A DNA stretch of 64,000 nucleotides from positions 141,735-205,734 of the forward strand of contig NZ_LMWH01000015.1 of the NCBI RefSeq assembly GCF_001507435.1, in the 5' to 3' direction. Source of the DNA: Streptomyces sp. NRRL F-5122 (GTDB lineage Bacteria; Actinomycetota; Actinomycetes; Streptomycetales; Streptomycetaceae). Below, piece by piece: positions 62,442 to 64,000 of this stretch; within the stretch, counting starts at the first letter, position 1, and each line of letters starts with the position of its first letter. The notes under the pieces are model-generated. The model did not search any database. It was not told the DNA's origin and worked only from the letters and a program-made list of their open reading frames with translations. The position numbers were made by a program, and so were the translations under genes.

Positions 62442-62456
62442 ATAGCCGGTGGCTAT
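62442..62456. promoter_or_regulatory. LysR-type binding box upstream of fdh
   Basis: ATAGCC-GGT-GGCTAT, a perfect 15-bp palindrome with the T-N11-A style of LysR sites; a third half-site GCTAT lies at 62431-62435. It sits about 117 bp upstream of the fdh start at 62325. Confidence 0.7.
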
Positions 62457-63400
62457 CAACTCCCGCTGCCCCGACCGATGTCGAGGTGCGTCCTGAGCAG
62501 TTGGTCGAGCGCCTCCCGTACGCCGGCCTGCCGTGCCACCCTCAGCAGGGCCCCGGCCAGTACGGACGGAGGGTTGTCCGGGCCCGTCACCAGACCCACG
62601 CGCGGTCCACGTGCAGGCCCCTCCAGTGGAACCACCCGCATTCCGGCCGGCACGCCGAACAAGTGCAGCCACGCATGTGAGATCACGCTCGACCAGCGGC
62701 CGCCGGGCAGGTGCGCGTACAGTCCGGCGACGCTGTCCGACTCGATCGCCGGTGCGGCGACGGCGCCGTCGGCCGCGAAGCACTCGTCCATGATCCGGCG
62801 GTTGCGCATGCGTGCGCCGAGCAGGCACAGCGGTAGCGACGCGGCCTGCGACCAGCGGGCTGTGGACGCCGTGGCCATCGGGCCGTCGGCCGGAGTGAGG
62901 AGCACATAACGCTCCTCGTACAGCGGGAACCTGCGTGCGCCGCGCAGGCTTTCGTCGTCGAGGTACGTCATCGCGGCATCGAGCTCGAACTCGCCCAAAC
63001 GCTGCGTGATCTCGGCGGACGACAGCGAATCGACGCTCACCCGGGCCCGTGGGTGGCTCTCGCAGAACGGAGTGGTCAACAGTGACGCGGCAGGCAGCGC
63101 CGTCGGGACCACGCCCAGGCGCAGCGTGCCGGTGAGGCCGCCGCGAAGTTCGGACAGCTCCTGGTGCAGGGCGTCGCGCTCGGCGAGGATCCGGTGCGCC
63201 CAGGCCAGCACAAGCTCGCCCTCCGGGGTCAGTCCCTCGTACCGTCTGCCCCGACGCACGATCGAGACGTTCAGTTCGTGCTCGAGCCGGCGTATCCCGG
63301 CGGACAGCGAGGGCTGCGAGACATAGCAGGCGGCCGCCGCCCGGGCGAAGTGCCGTTCGCGCGCGAGGGCGACGAGGTACTCCAGCTGACGCAGCAGCAT
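62456..63400 (-). CDS. LysR family transcriptional regulator
   Basis: 314 aa. N-terminal HTH (MLLRQLEYLVALARERHFAR, AAACYVSQPSLSAGIRRLE) and a C-terminal periplasmic-binding-type effector domain (GTLRLGVVPTALPAASLL onward). It is upstream of formate dehydrogenase on the same strand with a palindromic box between, the usual arrangement for a formate-responsive activator. Effector not proven. Confidence 0.92.
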   Translation of the reverse strand: MLLRQLEYLVALARERHFARAAAACYVSQPSLSAGIRRLEHELNVSIVRRGRRYEGLTPEGELVLAWAHRILAERDALHQELSELRGGLTGTLRLGVVPTALPAASLLTTPFCESHPRARVSVDSLSSAEITQRLGEFELDAAMTYLDDESLRGARRFPLYEERYVLLTPADGPMATASTARWSQAASLPLCLLGARMRNRRIMDECFAADGAVAAPAIESDSVAGLYAHLPGGRWSSVISHAWLHLFGVPAGMRVVPLEGPARGPRVGLVTGPDNPPSVLAGALLRVARQAGVREALDQLLRTHLDIGRGSGS

Positions 63401-63954
63401 TGCGCGGCCTCCGGACGCGGTTCGGCCGAGGGCGAGCGGTTCCCCGCGGAATCCGGCGAACTCCCCCTGCCCGTCGGCGAGATGAAACTCGAGGGCCCGG
63501 TGGCAGCGGTTCCCGATCCGTTCGGTGCGGTGGGGCGCTGTGTCATGGGCGGACGTAATCTACGGCCCCCTTCCGGCACTGTCGATCCGGGCGCCGGGGG
63601 ATCTCCCCATCAGGTGCCCGCGGTGTCGGCCCGCCGGTCCCTCGGTCAGGTCATCGACGGACGGCGGCGGAGGGTGCCTCCGGCGACCGCGATCGCCGGA
63701 GGAGGGGGAGGGCGGCGCTCCTGCCGGCGACGCCGTTGCAGGCCTGTTCGCCCGTGTTCACACCCCTCCGACGTGCTGTGATGAGCCTCACCGCAAACAT
63801 GAGGCACCCCTCGAGTACGCTGGCACATGTGAAGATGAGGGGACCCTCCGGATGAGGCCCCCGTCACTCGGAACCCGACCGGTCCGGAAACCCCGGATCA
63901 CGGCACCACGGCGGTCACCCGGCCACCGGACCTTCGCAAAGACAGGGAAAGACC
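63401..63954. other. Right-hand intergenic region with hairpins
   Basis: 554 bp. Two clear hairpins: CCTCCGGCGA-CCGCGA-TCGCCGGAGG at 63677-63702 (10-bp stem) and GCCTCA/TGAGGC at 63785-63805. One plus-strand frame around 63400-63560 is slightly coding-like but has no start. The last 150 bp would hold the promoter of the partial gene at 63955. Confidence 0.4.
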
Positions 63955-64000
63955 ATGAACAAGATGATCAGGCGCGCATCGATCGCTCTCGCTTCCACCG
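63955..64000 (+). CDS. Secreted protein, 3' cut by the window
   Basis: ATG 63955 after AGGGAAAG begins MNKMIRRASIALAST, a basic start followed by a hydrophobic stretch, the opening of a signal peptide. The window ends after 15 codons, so nothing more can be said. Confidence 0.45.
   Translation, partial: MNKMIRRASIALAST

Noticed and set aside
1..64000. tRNA, rRNA or CRISPR sequences
   Set aside because: No cloverleaf-like segments with CCA-adjacent stems, no rRNA-like stretches and no regularly spaced repeats were seen by eye; a tRNAscan or CRISPR search would be decisive.

Overview
This window is high-GC actinobacterial DNA, almost certainly from a Streptomyces chromosome. The signs are strong G/C bias at third codon positions, frequent GTG and TTG starts, ATGA-type stop/start overlaps, a class F-type sortase, mycothiol- and F420-type enzymes, SpoIIE-type phosphatases, and many one-component regulators (AraC, TetR, HxlR, PadR, LysR, GlxA). 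No rRNA, tRNA or CRISPR array was seen. Coordinates come from reading the sequence; functions are family-level calls, and no database search was run.

Region 1 (1-6080) is an aromatic ring-cleavage operon. It runs: intradiol (hydroxyquinol-type) dioxygenase cut by the left edge, FAD ring hydroxylase, 3-oxoadipate CoA-transferase A and B, and 3-oxoadipyl-CoA thiolase, with a convergent AraC regulator. It would take a phenolic (resorcinol-like) substrate to succinyl-CoA and acetyl-CoA once a maleylacetate reductase is supplied from elsewhere. Region 2 (6-12.5 kb) holds a PAS-GAF-PP2C phosphatase, a mycothiol-type isomerase/DinB protein, an aldo/keto reductase, a TOPRIM protein and a lipoprotein.

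Region 3 (12.5-16.1 kb) is a mobile-element patch. A 5' fragment of one IS5-type transposase is frameshifted and cut off by a second, oppositely oriented and also frameshifted IS5-type transposase. Beside it is an apparently intact, unusually long (715 aa) TnpB-like RuvC protein ending in a terminal hairpin. Region 4 (16.1-23.5 kb) carries a NarL-type two-component system, divergent from a membrane protein across a pair of 16-bp palindromes, plus an FUSC-type exporter, two membrane proteins and a secreted M15-fold peptidase-like protein.

Region 5 (23.7-29.8 kb) pairs glpD-tetR with a divergent alkyl-DHAP-synthase-like oxidase and a diacylglycerol-kinase-type lipid kinase, suggesting glycerolipid or ether-lipid metabolism. 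Region 6 (29.8-36 kb) is a redox island: two HxlR regulators with palindromic operators control an LLM/FAD-oxidase pair and an azoreductase, followed by a mercuric-reductase-like flavoprotein and a flavodoxin-like protein. Region 7 (36.3-38.6 kb) is a Tat-exported PHP-domain protein with a His-rich leader, translationally coupled to an unknown protein.

Region 8 (38.7-47.4 kb) has an NTF2-like protein, two membrane proteins, a secreted GH5 glycosidase with a triple-repeat C-terminus, DMT and MFS transporters, and a sortase with a surface protein. Region 9 (47.4-51.6 kb) is a low-coding scar zone with transposase, integrase and other remnants around a few small genes. Region 10 (51.6-64 kb) includes a PadR-controlled monooxygenase operon, an ArsR/DUF1707 operon, a Tat-exported M15 peptidase, a TetR, a second SpoIIE phosphatase, an HD-hydrolase/GlxA overlapping pair, and a LysR-formate dehydrogenase unit with a palindromic LysR box.
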